Assembly (NCBI GenBank): GCA_039029535.1
Contig: JBCCFW010000178.1
Location: 1-15,297 of the forward strand
Direction: 5' to 3'
Source of the DNA: JBCCFW01 sp039029535
Lineage (GTDB): Bacteria > Acidobacteriota > JBCCFW01
DNA length: 15,297 nucleotides
Position numbers and translations under genes: made by a program. Below, piece after piece: positions 1 to 7,166 of this stretch (positions within the stretch are counted from its first letter, which is position 1; each line of letters opens with the position of its first letter). The notes under the pieces are model-generated. The model saw only the letters and a list, made by a program, of their open reading frames with translations, made no database searches and was not told the origin of the DNA.

Positions 1-170
1 TGGGCGACGACGACGGCGTTGGGGAAGCCCCGGCCGAGGCTCTCCTCGACGGGTCGAGAGGGGAGGCCGGCCTGGGCGATGCCGGTCAGCGCGAAGGCCT
101 GAGCCAGGATGAGGCAGCGGAGGGACCGGTCCCTTCCGTCGAGGCAACGGCGTGGAGGACGAGACGACAT
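1..170 (-). CDS. N-terminus of an exported protein (partial, runs off left edge)
   Basis: Reading leftward from an ATG at 170-168, the open frame continues without a stop to the window edge (56 codons). A GGAG ribosome binding site lies about six bases before the ATG. The product has an Arg-rich n-region (residues 1-18), a hydrophobic stretch at about 19-33 (CLILAQAFALTGIAQ) and a likely AQA signal peptidase I site near residue 34. The visible mature part, GLPSRPVEESLGRGFPNAVVVA split after its first residues, is too short to assign to a family. It follows the nucleotidyltransferase-like gene on the same strand with a gap of about 180 bases, so co-transcription is possible but not shown. The export call is fairly good; the function is unknown. 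Confidence 0.6.
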   Translation of the reverse strand, partial: MSSRPPRRCLDGRDRSLRCLILAQAFALTGIAQAGLPSRPVEESLGRGFPNAVVVA

Positions 171-351
171 GGCGCGCTCCGGGGAGAGAGGCGTGATCGC
201 GGTCGGTGAAGGAGCGTCGGTAGTCCCGAGCGCGAATTCAAGAGCGGCCCGAGCAGTGCTGCATCTCGTTGCAAGCAAGAGGCTTGCGGCGCTGGGGGGA
301 AGCTCTTCGTCCAGACCGACAGGACCCCGGAGCGCCACGGGCACGAGTGCC

Positions 352-1206
352 TCAGCGATCGAGCTCGTCAGCCAAGGTGGGACGGAGCACTCGCTCGAAG
401 CTCGCCCGAGCGGCCGCCACGTCGAGCGTCGGGAGCTGCTCTTCGATCAGCTCGAGCACGTCGTCGATCAGCGATCGCATCACGGTCCATGCGCGGTCGG
501 GCTCCGCGTCGAGGGTCTCCTCGAAGCGTGCGACGAGGTCGGAGGGCGCGATGGACAAGCCGGCCAGGGTCGTGCTCAGGCGCTTGTAGCCCGGATGCCA
601 GGCCCTGTTGAGCGCGAGCAAGAGAATGACCAGGCGTCGCTGGTGCTCGGTCAGGGCGTGGCGGAAGAGGAAGCCGTCGCGACGAGCTCGGTGCAGCTCG
701 ATGCCGGCTCGGGTGAGAAAGAGGTGTTCCTCGACCACGCGTCGGCGGAGCTCTTCGGGGTAGGTGACCAGTCGTGTCTTCCAGGCCGCGAGCTGCTCGT
801 CACCGCGAAGTGGGATCAAGCTGGTGAGCACGGAGGCGAGCTGGCTCCGACGCGGGTGGGGATCGTGCTCGTCGAGGAGCAGGGTGAGCTCGTGTTCGAT
901 GCCGGGCAGGTCTCGATGCACGAGGTCGACGCTCACGTCGTCCCAGGTCAGGGTCTCGCCCGCGCTCCAGGGTGGCCCGGTCAGGTCGTGCTGGTCGGTG
1001 AGATCGCGGCCGAGCGAGCTCAGCCAGGTCGTCCGCTCGCCTGTCGAGACGGGCTCTCGCCAGAAGAAGCCGAGCTCGAGGTCGGACCAGCGATCGGCGG
1101 TGCCGCGAGCGACCGAGCCACCGATTCCGACGGCGACGAGATCGTCCGTCTCGTCGAGCCGGCCGAGCAGCTCCTCGGCCACCCGTCGCAGTCGGTCAGC
1201 GATCAC
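352..1206 (-). CDS. Nucleotidyltransferase-fold protein with DUF4037-like C-terminus
   Basis: The 284-residue product begins with a polymerase-beta-type nucleotidyltransferase signature: GGSVARG at residues 29-35, then SDLEL at 41-45, and a likely third acidic residue at Asp94 in a VSVDLV strand. The second acid of the usual DxD pair is Glu44. The C-terminal half, with an LNRAWHPGYKRL stretch, resembles the DUF4037 domain often fused to such domains. Family members are cytoplasmic and are thought to transfer nucleotides to small molecules or proteins; no substrate can be read here. The start is GTG at 1206 with GGAG about eight bases upstream. It diverges from the hypothetical gene at 1384. 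A long plus-strand open frame covers the same DNA but has no recognisable motifs. Confidence 0.75.
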   Translation of the reverse strand: MIADRLRRVAEELLGRLDETDDLVAVGIGGSVARGTADRWSDLELGFFWREPVSTGERTTWLSSLGRDLTDQHDLTGPPWSAGETLTWDDVSVDLVHRDLPGIEHELTLLLDEHDPHPRRSQLASVLTSLIPLRGDEQLAAWKTRLVTYPEELRRRVVEEHLFLTRAGIELHRARRDGFLFRHALTEHQRRLVILLLALNRAWHPGYKRLSTTLAGLSIAPSDLVARFEETLDAEPDRAWTVMRSLIDDVLELIEEQLPTLDVAAARASFERVLRPTLADELDR

Positions 1207-1383
1207 GCTGGCTCCACGGGCACGTCGTGACCACGGGTGGGAAGGACGATTGCCGCGATGGTGAGGTCGGCGGTGGTGATCACGGTGAGCTCGGAGCGAG
1301 GAGATGGTCCTCAGTGTAGCGTGGGGCTGGCAACGACCTGGCGTTGAGCATCAGGAGGGAAGCCGTGAGGAGGAGCGAGGGAC

Positions 1384-1818
1384 ATGAAGTTGGCTGAGTA
1401 TCTCGGGAGGCCGGCTGCCGCCTTGCTCGAGGCTGAGCCCTTCTGCGCTTGGGGAGTGCGGAGAACCGTCGACGGTGGCCAGCCGAGCACGGAAGTGCGG
1501 TACGAGCTCGAGGGTGACCATGTCGAATTGCTCTGCGACCAGGATGAGAGCGTTCGCTCGATCTTCCTGCGGCCCGGCGTCGACGAGTCTCTCTCGGAGA
1601 TCTCCTTCTCGTCCCGACGAGAGGCCGTGCGGGAGCGCTTCGGAGTGCCCGAGACCAGCGGCGAGCCTCACCATGACCCGATCCTCGGCGACTACGGCGC
1701 CTGGGATCGGTTCGACATGGGGCTCGCTGCGATTCACTTCCAGTACCGGCCAGACTCCGATGGGATCGCGATGATCACCCTGATGCGCCCTGACGTCGTT
1801 CCGAGCCAAGGAGTCTAG
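1384..1818 (+). CDS. Conserved hypothetical protein, 144 aa
   Basis: The ATG at 1384 follows a purine-rich GAGGAGGAGCGAGGGAC leader, a strong ribosome binding region. The 144-residue product has no signal peptide or membrane segment. Its C-terminal half carries FGVPETSG, a DPILGDYGAWDRFD stretch (about residues 98-111), an aromatic strand IHFQY and an ending ITLMRPDVVP. This arrangement looks like a small conserved family of unknown function that I recall only loosely, so I give no function. It stands alone on the plus strand between two minus-strand genes. An antisense open frame of similar length (1351-1809) exists, but its sequence looks like a shadow and it lacks a good ribosome binding site. 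Confidence 0.65.
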   Translation: MKLAEYLGRPAAALLEAEPFCAWGVRRTVDGGQPSTEVRYELEGDHVELLCDQDESVRSIFLRPGVDESLSEISFSSRREAVRERFGVPETSGEPHHDPILGDYGAWDRFDMGLAAIHFQYRPDSDGIAMITLMRPDVVPSQGV

Positions 1819-1927
1819 GGCTCGAGCTCCTCCATGGCGACGATCCGATCAGCGTGGGACTCGGCGGCGGACCGCTTCAAGCCCTACTCTCCCTGAAGAA
1901 CGCGTCGCTGAGGCCGAGCGAGGCCAT

Positions 1928-4012
1928 TCAGCTCCGAAGCCACGCTCGCCATGGCGCACGCTTCAGCCGTCGAAGGAGCTCGTCCTCGGTCCGCGCGAAG
2001 CCCTCCAAGCTGGGCTCGACTTTCACGGGCACGCGTCCCTCCCGAGCATGACGCTCGAGCTCGTCTCGATGCTTCTCCCAGAGCTGTGCGGGCGTGCCGA
2101 GGTCGACCCGGGCTCGGAAGTCCCGACGGAGTGGCTCGCCGGGCTTCGCGTCGTGACTGGTCAGCAAGGTGCCCTTGCCCTCGAAGCAGGTGATGAAGTC
2201 GACCCGACTGAGCTCGGTGCGGAGACAGCTCTGACGAGCGAGGACACCCGGAGCCTCGGGTGAGACCCAGCCCCGCTTCACGGACGAGGGACGATCGCTG
2301 GAGGTCAGCTCACCCAGCGGCTCGAAGCCGAGTGCTCTCAAGTCGGCAGCCAACCGCTCGATCGTGGTCGGCCTGGTCTCCACCGGCTCGACGACCGTCG
2401 TCTCTCTCGCATCGTCGGAGGTGACGCCGGAGTCCAGGCGGGCGGGCTCGCGCTTGCGGTCGGACTCGGTTCGGGGCTCGAGCGCGGCAAGCTGGTCGTC
2501 CGAGGGGCGGAGGTAAATCGTCACCTGACCACGATGCACGACGCGATCGCTGTCGGTCGGCCCAGGCTCGCTCGGCCTCCCTGTCCGGGAAGGACGTTCG
2601 CCATCGCGGGACGTCGCGAACACGGGCTCCTGCAGGATCCAGTACTCGCCCTCACGATGCCGGAATGCGAGTCCGACCAGGTGCACGTGACCGACCCGAT
2701 CGGCCGGAATGAGGCGGGAGCGCTTGTCGATGAGGCCCAGTTCCAGGACCGAATCGGCCGCCTCGAGGAGCGCCGCGCGCTCCGTCTCGTCACGAGGCTC
2801 GAAGGGCTTCTTGCTCTCCGCGTGTCGGACGATGTCGAAGGCCGCTTGGAGACGGTCTGCGGTCAGCTCGATCGAGGCATGAGTGAGCTGCCACTGGCCT
2901 TGCTCCAGCCGTCCGAGGAACGAGAGTGGATGGCGAGCTGCCTCCGCGTCGGGAGTCATGGTGCGCGCCGCGTGGACACCGATCTCCGTGCCATCGGGGA
3001 AGGACCTGGCGGCCACCTCGAGCGCTCGGACCCAGCGCTCGATCCGAAGCACCGGCCGAGGGCGGAGCCCGACGAGGAACCGATGGTCACCGTCCCTCTC
3101 GACGGTGATCTCCTCGCTCAGCCGCACCAGCGAGTCCTCGGAGGCTGGCGGCAGCGGCTTTCTCGGCCACTCGACCTGGTCCGTCGAGGTGGAGGGGAAC
3201 CGGACCTCGAACGCGAGGTCAGCTTCCGGATCGAGGAAGAAGGTCAGGAAGTGAGCCAAGACCAGCCGAGCCTCGACCGGTCCGTCAGTGATCGCATGCC
3301 GGGGGAGCGCGGCGGTCGCCTCGATGATGGCTCGGGCGGCCGTCATCGGGTCCGGAGCGCGCTCGGCCTGCCGACGTCGCCTCGCCTTCGCCGCCTGCTC
3401 GTCGGCCGACGGCTCGGGCACCGAGAGGCCGAGGAGCTCGAGGAAGGCGTCCAGGTTGGCGGTGCCTCGATCCCAGGTGTCGCGGGGGAGGCCCTTGCCG
3501 AGGAACGTGTCCACGAGCGCTGCGCGATCCCCCGCCAGGCCGAAGCGAAGCAGGGCGTCGGCAGTGTTCTCGGCCTGGATCCGCAGGAAGCGCGGGAGAG
3601 CCTCGGACAGAGGTTGCTGGGCCAGCTCCCAGGAAGACGCTGACGGCCAGAGCTCACGAGGCTGCTGACGACAGTTTTCGAAAAGCCAGCTCTGGAAGCT
3701 CTCGTGCTCTTCCTCCTCCTCGTCCAGCGACTGGTCGGGGTCGAGGTAGCAGTGATGACAGACCACTCCGAAGGAGCCCTGGGTCGCGTCGTGCAGGCGC
3801 AGGCTCCACTCGACGTCGTCGCAGGTCGTGACCATGAGGACGGGGCCGCGAAGCGCGCTCAGGTCGAGCTGCTCGGGGGTCACGGCCCAGAGGCTGTAGC
3901 AGCCCCAAGTCCAGGGGCCGTGCGTCCACGACTCGGTCAGCTGGGGGAAGGCCTGCTGAAAGCCCTCCGGCGTCGTGTTGCGGGCAGCGAGATAGAGACG
4001 TCGAGTCGCCAC
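1928..4012 (-). CDS. Large cytoplasmic protein of unknown function, 694 aa
   Basis: The GTG start at 4012 is preceded by AAGGGAGGATCACC, a near-perfect Shine-Dalgarno sequence. No signal peptide or membrane helix is visible. Residues 1-130 form a Trp-rich N-terminal region with a CHHC motif at 85-88 and an acidic run of about ten residues near 92-103. An Ala/Arg-rich linker lies near residue 210. The last 146 residues (about 549-694) look like a separate alpha/beta domain with FITCFEGKGTLLTSHD and a WEKHRDELERH helix. This resembles a domain I have seen in myxobacterial and actinobacterial hypothetical proteins, where a Gly-Thr-rich hairpin is followed by a helix with a conserved His. Function is unknown. 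It is monocistronic and divergent from the flavoprotein gene. Confidence 0.75.
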   Translation of the reverse strand: MATRRLYLAARNTTPEGFQQAFPQLTESWTHGPWTWGCYSLWAVTPEQLDLSALRGPVLMVTTCDDVEWSLRLHDATQGSFGVVCHHCYLDPDQSLDEEEEEHESFQSWLFENCRQQPRELWPSASSWELAQQPLSEALPRFLRIQAENTADALLRFGLAGDRAALVDTFLGKGLPRDTWDRGTANLDAFLELLGLSVPEPSADEQAAKARRRRQAERAPDPMTAARAIIEATAALPRHAITDGPVEARLVLAHFLTFFLDPEADLAFEVRFPSTSTDQVEWPRKPLPPASEDSLVRLSEEITVERDGDHRFLVGLRPRPVLRIERWVRALEVAARSFPDGTEIGVHAARTMTPDAEAARHPLSFLGRLEQGQWQLTHASIELTADRLQAAFDIVRHAESKKPFEPRDETERAALLEAADSVLELGLIDKRSRLIPADRVGHVHLVGLAFRHREGEYWILQEPVFATSRDGERPSRTGRPSEPGPTDSDRVVHRGQVTIYLRPSDDQLAALEPRTESDRKREPARLDSGVTSDDARETTVVEPVETRPTTIERLAADLRALGFEPLGELTSSDRPSSVKRGWVSPEAPGVLARQSCLRTELSRVDFITCFEGKGTLLTSHDAKPGEPLRRDFRARVDLGTPAQLWEKHRDELERHAREGRVPVKVEPSLEGFARTEDELLRRLKRAPWRAWLRS

Positions 4013-4309
4013 GGTGATCCTCCCTTGGTCCGCCCGGGTGGCTGCGAGCCACCTCAGGGCGTGCTGAGCCCTCCAGTGCCGTGGTGAGAGCCCCGCTCAG
4101 TCTATCGATGAGGCTGCGTCGGGCCAGGGAGAGCGCGAATCGCGCATCGGCGCGTCGGTACCCACGCCGACGGCAGGGAGGCGTGGCTAGTTGGGGAGAA
4201 TAAGCTCCCGGCTCGATCGGCTCGTAAGTTGATGATTAGATCGTCCGAGGGCGGCAGTCACGCCATCACGCGACGGCGCGTGCGAGAGCACCGTGAAGGG
4301 GGCAAGACG
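4013..4309. other. Divergent intergenic region, likely holds promoters for both flanking genes
   Basis: This stretch of about 300 bases separates the divergently transcribed 694-residue protein gene and the flavoprotein gene, so it should hold both promoters. I see a 6-bp inverted repeat (CGTCGG 4151-4156, CCGACG 4165-4170), a 5-bp inverted repeat GGGAG/CTCCC (4192-4196, 4205-4209) around a TATAAG box at 4199-4204, and a direct repeat of CGGCTCG at 4209-4224. The TATAAG box has no -35 element at the proper distance. No gene is visible in the region. Confidence 0.4.
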
Positions 4310-6001
4310 ATGGACCAGGAGAAGCGGGCAGAAGAGAAGATGGACGATTCGGGCTTCATCGAGGAGTACGTGGCAGCCCATCGGAAGGAGCTGGAGGAGC
4401 TTCGAGCCAAGGCGAGCGCGCTGGACCTTGCCGGCCAGTGGTACGTCATCGGTGACGAGGAGTACCCGAGCAAGAGGCTCCAGTACGCGACGACGTCCTT
4501 CGACGAGCGCCTCGTCTCGCCGCGCATCATCTTGTACCCCGCCCAAGGAGCCGGTGACGACGACATCCAGAAGGCGATGACGCTGTGTCGCGAGCTGGGC
4601 ATGGCGATCGCCGTGCGCACGGGGGGACACCAGTACTGCGGCTACTCGTCGACACCTCCCGAGAACATGCAGGTCGACCTCAGCGAGACCTACCCGGACT
4701 ACGCCTACGACGAGCAGGCCAACGTCCTGCGATGCGGTGTCAGCCACGCGCTCGGGGACTGGGCCGCGAAGAACAGCGAAAACGGCATCTACCTGCCGAT
4801 GGGCGTGTGCGCGCACGTGCATCTCGGCGGGCACGTGCACACCGGCGGTTGGGGAATGGTGGCGCGCAGTCACGGGATCCTGGCGGACCACGTCCTCGCC
4901 TTCGACATCATCCTCGCTGACGGTAGCAAGGAGAGGATCGTGCGCCCCGAGGAGGGGACGACGAGCCAGTTCAACGACGACGTCTACTACGCCGTTCTGG
5001 GCGGCGGGAAGGGGGGCGACTTCGGCATCGTCACCCATTGGGAGCTCAGCCCCCTGCGCGACGCGGACTACCCCAACTCGGCCTGCTACACCTTCGCCTG
5101 GCTGTGGTCGAAGGACAAGATGGAAGGCGTCGTGCGCCGGATGCAGCAGCTCTCGAAGCTCTGCGCGAACGGGGACGTGCCCAGTGACTACGAGTTCATG
5201 CTCACCATCACGGGCACCGGCGAGATGAACCTGCTCCCGGAGCTCGTGGACAAGGGGCTGCGCGAGCTGGGACACGTCAACGAGTCATTCTCCGGGGACA
5301 TCCTCGTGCCACCGCTCATCCAGATGTGGATGTGCTTCACGAACAAGGGAGGGGCGGCGGAGTCCTTCGACGACCAGTGGTTCGAGTCGTTCACGGCGGA
5401 CGACGTCTGCGGGGAGCCGCTCTTGCCGTTCAGGGAGAAGAACTTTCCCGTCTCGAAGGGGCTCGCCGAGCACTTCATCATGCATCAGGACCGCGAGATG
5501 GAGTATCCGTTCGTCAAGCGCTCTCGCGTCACGATGGACCTGCCGGAGAGCTTCCCCGCGATCTACGCCGAGCGCATGGACGAGATCATGGGTTTCTTCG
5601 GTACCCGACACGGCCAGCACCTCGTGTCGCAGCAGCAGGTCTACGCGGGCGGTGCCGTGGCGGAGAACGGCAAGGCGGGGATCACCTCTTACTCATGGCG
5701 TGACCAGGCGCTGGCCATGAGCCACGATTCCTTCTACTCGTCGGGCCTGTTGTTCCCCAAGGGCCGCGAGACGGCGGAGGAGTGGCAGGCGAAGAACGAC
5801 GAGGTCTTCATCGGGCAGGGAGCGTTCGCCGACGCGGACATGCGGATGTTCGCGTACACCTTCGGCAATCGAGTCCTGGAAGAGGTCTGGGAGAACTTCT
5901 ACGACAGCGCGGAGAAGTACGAGCGGCTGCGAAAGATCAAGGGCGAGCTCGACCCCGACGAGCTGTTCTACCCGGACCAGTTCTCGGTGAAGCCATCGTG
6001 A
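4310..6001 (+). CDS. Berberine bridge enzyme-like FAD-linked oxidase (bicovalent flavin type)
   Basis: From the ATG at 4310 (GAAGGGGG about seven bases upstream) the protein has 563 residues, usual for the family. Upstream in-frame TTG and ATG codons near 4229 lack a ribosome binding site and add an unconvincing Arg-rich tail. The FAD-binding PCMH-type domain spans about 55-250: RTGGHQYCGYS places the 8-alpha-histidyl attachment at His107, and the MGVCAHVHLGGHVHTGGWGM segment places the 6-S-cysteinyl attachment at Cys167. A C-terminal BBE-type ending (KGELDPDELFYPDQF, about 545-559) is present. Enzymes of this family oxidise alcohols, sugars or alkaloid-like natural products with O2 and release H2O2; the substrate here is unknown. 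There is no signal peptide. The next gene starts 58 bases downstream, so an operon is likely. Confidence 0.88.
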   Translation: MDQEKRAEEKMDDSGFIEEYVAAHRKELEELRAKASALDLAGQWYVIGDEEYPSKRLQYATTSFDERLVSPRIILYPAQGAGDDDIQKAMTLCRELGMAIAVRTGGHQYCGYSSTPPENMQVDLSETYPDYAYDEQANVLRCGVSHALGDWAAKNSENGIYLPMGVCAHVHLGGHVHTGGWGMVARSHGILADHVLAFDIILADGSKERIVRPEEGTTSQFNDDVYYAVLGGGKGGDFGIVTHWELSPLRDADYPNSACYTFAWLWSKDKMEGVVRRMQQLSKLCANGDVPSDYEFMLTITGTGEMNLLPELVDKGLRELGHVNESFSGDILVPPLIQMWMCFTNKGGAAESFDDQWFESFTADDVCGEPLLPFREKNFPVSKGLAEHFIMHQDREMEYPFVKRSRVTMDLPESFPAIYAERMDEIMGFFGTRHGQHLVSQQQVYAGGAVAENGKAGITSYSWRDQALAMSHDSFYSSGLLFPKGRETAEEWQAKNDEVFIGQGAFADADMRMFAYTFGNRVLEEVWENFYDSAEKYERLRKIKGELDPDELFYPDQFSVKPS

Positions 6002-6059
6002 GCGCTTTGAAGGGAAGGGCATCACTCCGCCAAGAGGAGCCGAGCGCTCCGGAGGCGAC

Positions 6060-6344
6060 GTGAGGGTCAAGCAGCCGGAGTGGTACCTGACGCGTCCCTG
6101 CAACTGCTCGTGTCGGCAGGGCCGCCTCTTGCTCATGGCATGTCCTGCTTGCGAGGCGGTCCTCTGCTACTGCGTGGAGACCGACTCGTTCTACCTGGGG
6201 CCGCGTCCGGAGGGCCCGATGCGCTACGCCGACATCGATGAAGCTCGGTGCCCGCAATGTGAGCAGTCGGATCTTGCGGACTTCGTGCCAGCCTGCTCGA
6301 CTCAGATCCGAGCCGCCGGCATCCGCGCTGACGAGTACCACTGA
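6060..6344 (+). CDS. Small cysteine-rich, probably zinc-binding protein, 94 aa
   Basis: The GTG start at 6060 has GGAGG six bases upstream. Ten of the 94 residues are Cys: a CNCSC cluster at 14-18, CPAC at 28-31, CYC at 36-38, CPQC at 64-67 and Cys79. This spacing of CxxC knuckles is typical of structural zinc sites, probably two. No helix-turn-helix or signal sequence is visible. It lies 58 bases after the flavoprotein gene on the same strand and is likely co-transcribed with it, but whether it acts with the oxidase is inference. The family is not recognised; a zinc-ribbon-like or anti-sigma-like role cannot be separated from the sequence alone. Confidence 0.7.
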   Translation: MRVKQPEWYLTRPCNCSCRQGRLLLMACPACEAVLCYCVETDSFYLGPRPEGPMRYADIDEARCPQCEQSDLADFVPACSTQIRAAGIRADEYH

Positions 6345-6473
6345 GGAGCGGGCTCGACTCCTGATGCCCACGCCCGGCCTGGACCGCTTCCATCCGTGTA
6401 GCCTCCCGCGGGGCCCGCGAGGCGCCCTCTCCGAACGGTCGCGCATGAAACCAGCACGTCAGGGACAGGCAAG

Positions 6474-7040
6474 GTGAAGCGCTCCCACTGGCTGCTCGTC
6501 TTGGGTGGCCTCGCGGTCGTGGCGGGCGTCGCCCTGGCCGTGACGTCCCTCGGTGGGACGGAGGCCATGCGGCGGAACGACGCCGAGCTGTCCGAGCTCG
6601 TGGCCCGGTTCGACGCGCTGCCGCGACCACCTCGGAGTCGACTCCTTGCAAGCGAGGCTGAGGTCGGCCTCTTCGTCGGGATGGGCAACCACTGCGACTT
6701 CTACGTCGGGCAGGTGTGGTGTTCGGAGCTCTCACCGGAGGAGCTCGCCCGTCATCACGAGGGCCTGCGAGTCCTGGGCGTCGACCTGCCGCTGAGAGGT
6801 GGCGGGGGACCGGTGAGGAGCTCTGGCGACGGCGCCCGGGAAGAGTCGTTCAGCATCCCGCTGACGCTTCGAGTGGCGCCGTTCGAGGACGGAGAGGCGG
6901 ACGCCGGCCCCTCGTTCTTCCACCGGACCTCGCTGGCCGAGTGGGACCTGTCGCCGGCCGACTGTCCGGCTGGGCGGCTCTACCTCGTTCACGTCCTCGA
7001 CGACGGCCACGACCCGAGGGACGACCTGCGCTGCCACTGA
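6474..7040 (+). CDS. Membrane-anchored or exported hypothetical protein, 188 aa
   Basis: The product starts MKRSHWLLVLGGLAVVAGVA, two basic residues followed by a hydrophobic helix at about 6-25, which is either an uncleaved N-terminal anchor or a signal peptide. The rest is soluble and acidic, with four Cys (two in an HCDFYVGQVWC segment, one in DCPAG, one near the C-terminus) that could form disulfides outside the cytoplasm. The GTG start at 6474 has only a weak purine stretch (AGGGACAGGCAAG) before it. A ten-codon open frame (ATG at 6445) ends at a TGA that overlaps the GTG, so translational coupling is possible. No family recognised. It lies between the cysteine-rich protein gene and the large serine hydrolase gene, all on the same strand. 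Confidence 0.6.
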   Translation: MKRSHWLLVLGGLAVVAGVALAVTSLGGTEAMRRNDAELSELVARFDALPRPPRSRLLASEAEVGLFVGMGNHCDFYVGQVWCSELSPEELARHHEGLRVLGVDLPLRGGGGPVRSSGDGAREESFSIPLTLRVAPFEDGEADAGPSFFHRTSLAEWDLSPADCPAGRLYLVHVLDDGHDPRDDLRCH

Positions 7041-7166
7041 GATCGCGGATCCGTTCCGATGGTCGGTCGCCGAGAACCTCCCGGCCGGGCTTCCGTAGGA
7101 CCCACGGCTCGACCGAACTCAGCTCGCCCGTGGTCCCCGCCGCGGGCGCTCAGCAGGAGCACGCCC

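Noticed and set aside
109..1230. A 373-codon plus-strand open frame opposite the nucleotidyltransferase-like gene
   Set aside because: GC-rich DNA gives long antisense frames. It has no recognisable motif or suitable ribosome binding site, while the minus strand shows the GGSVARG and SDLEL motifs.
4199..4204. TATAAG as a -10 promoter box for the flavoprotein gene
   Set aside because: It matches five of six bases, but no -35 element lies 16-18 bases upstream, so it is noted only inside the intergenic entry.
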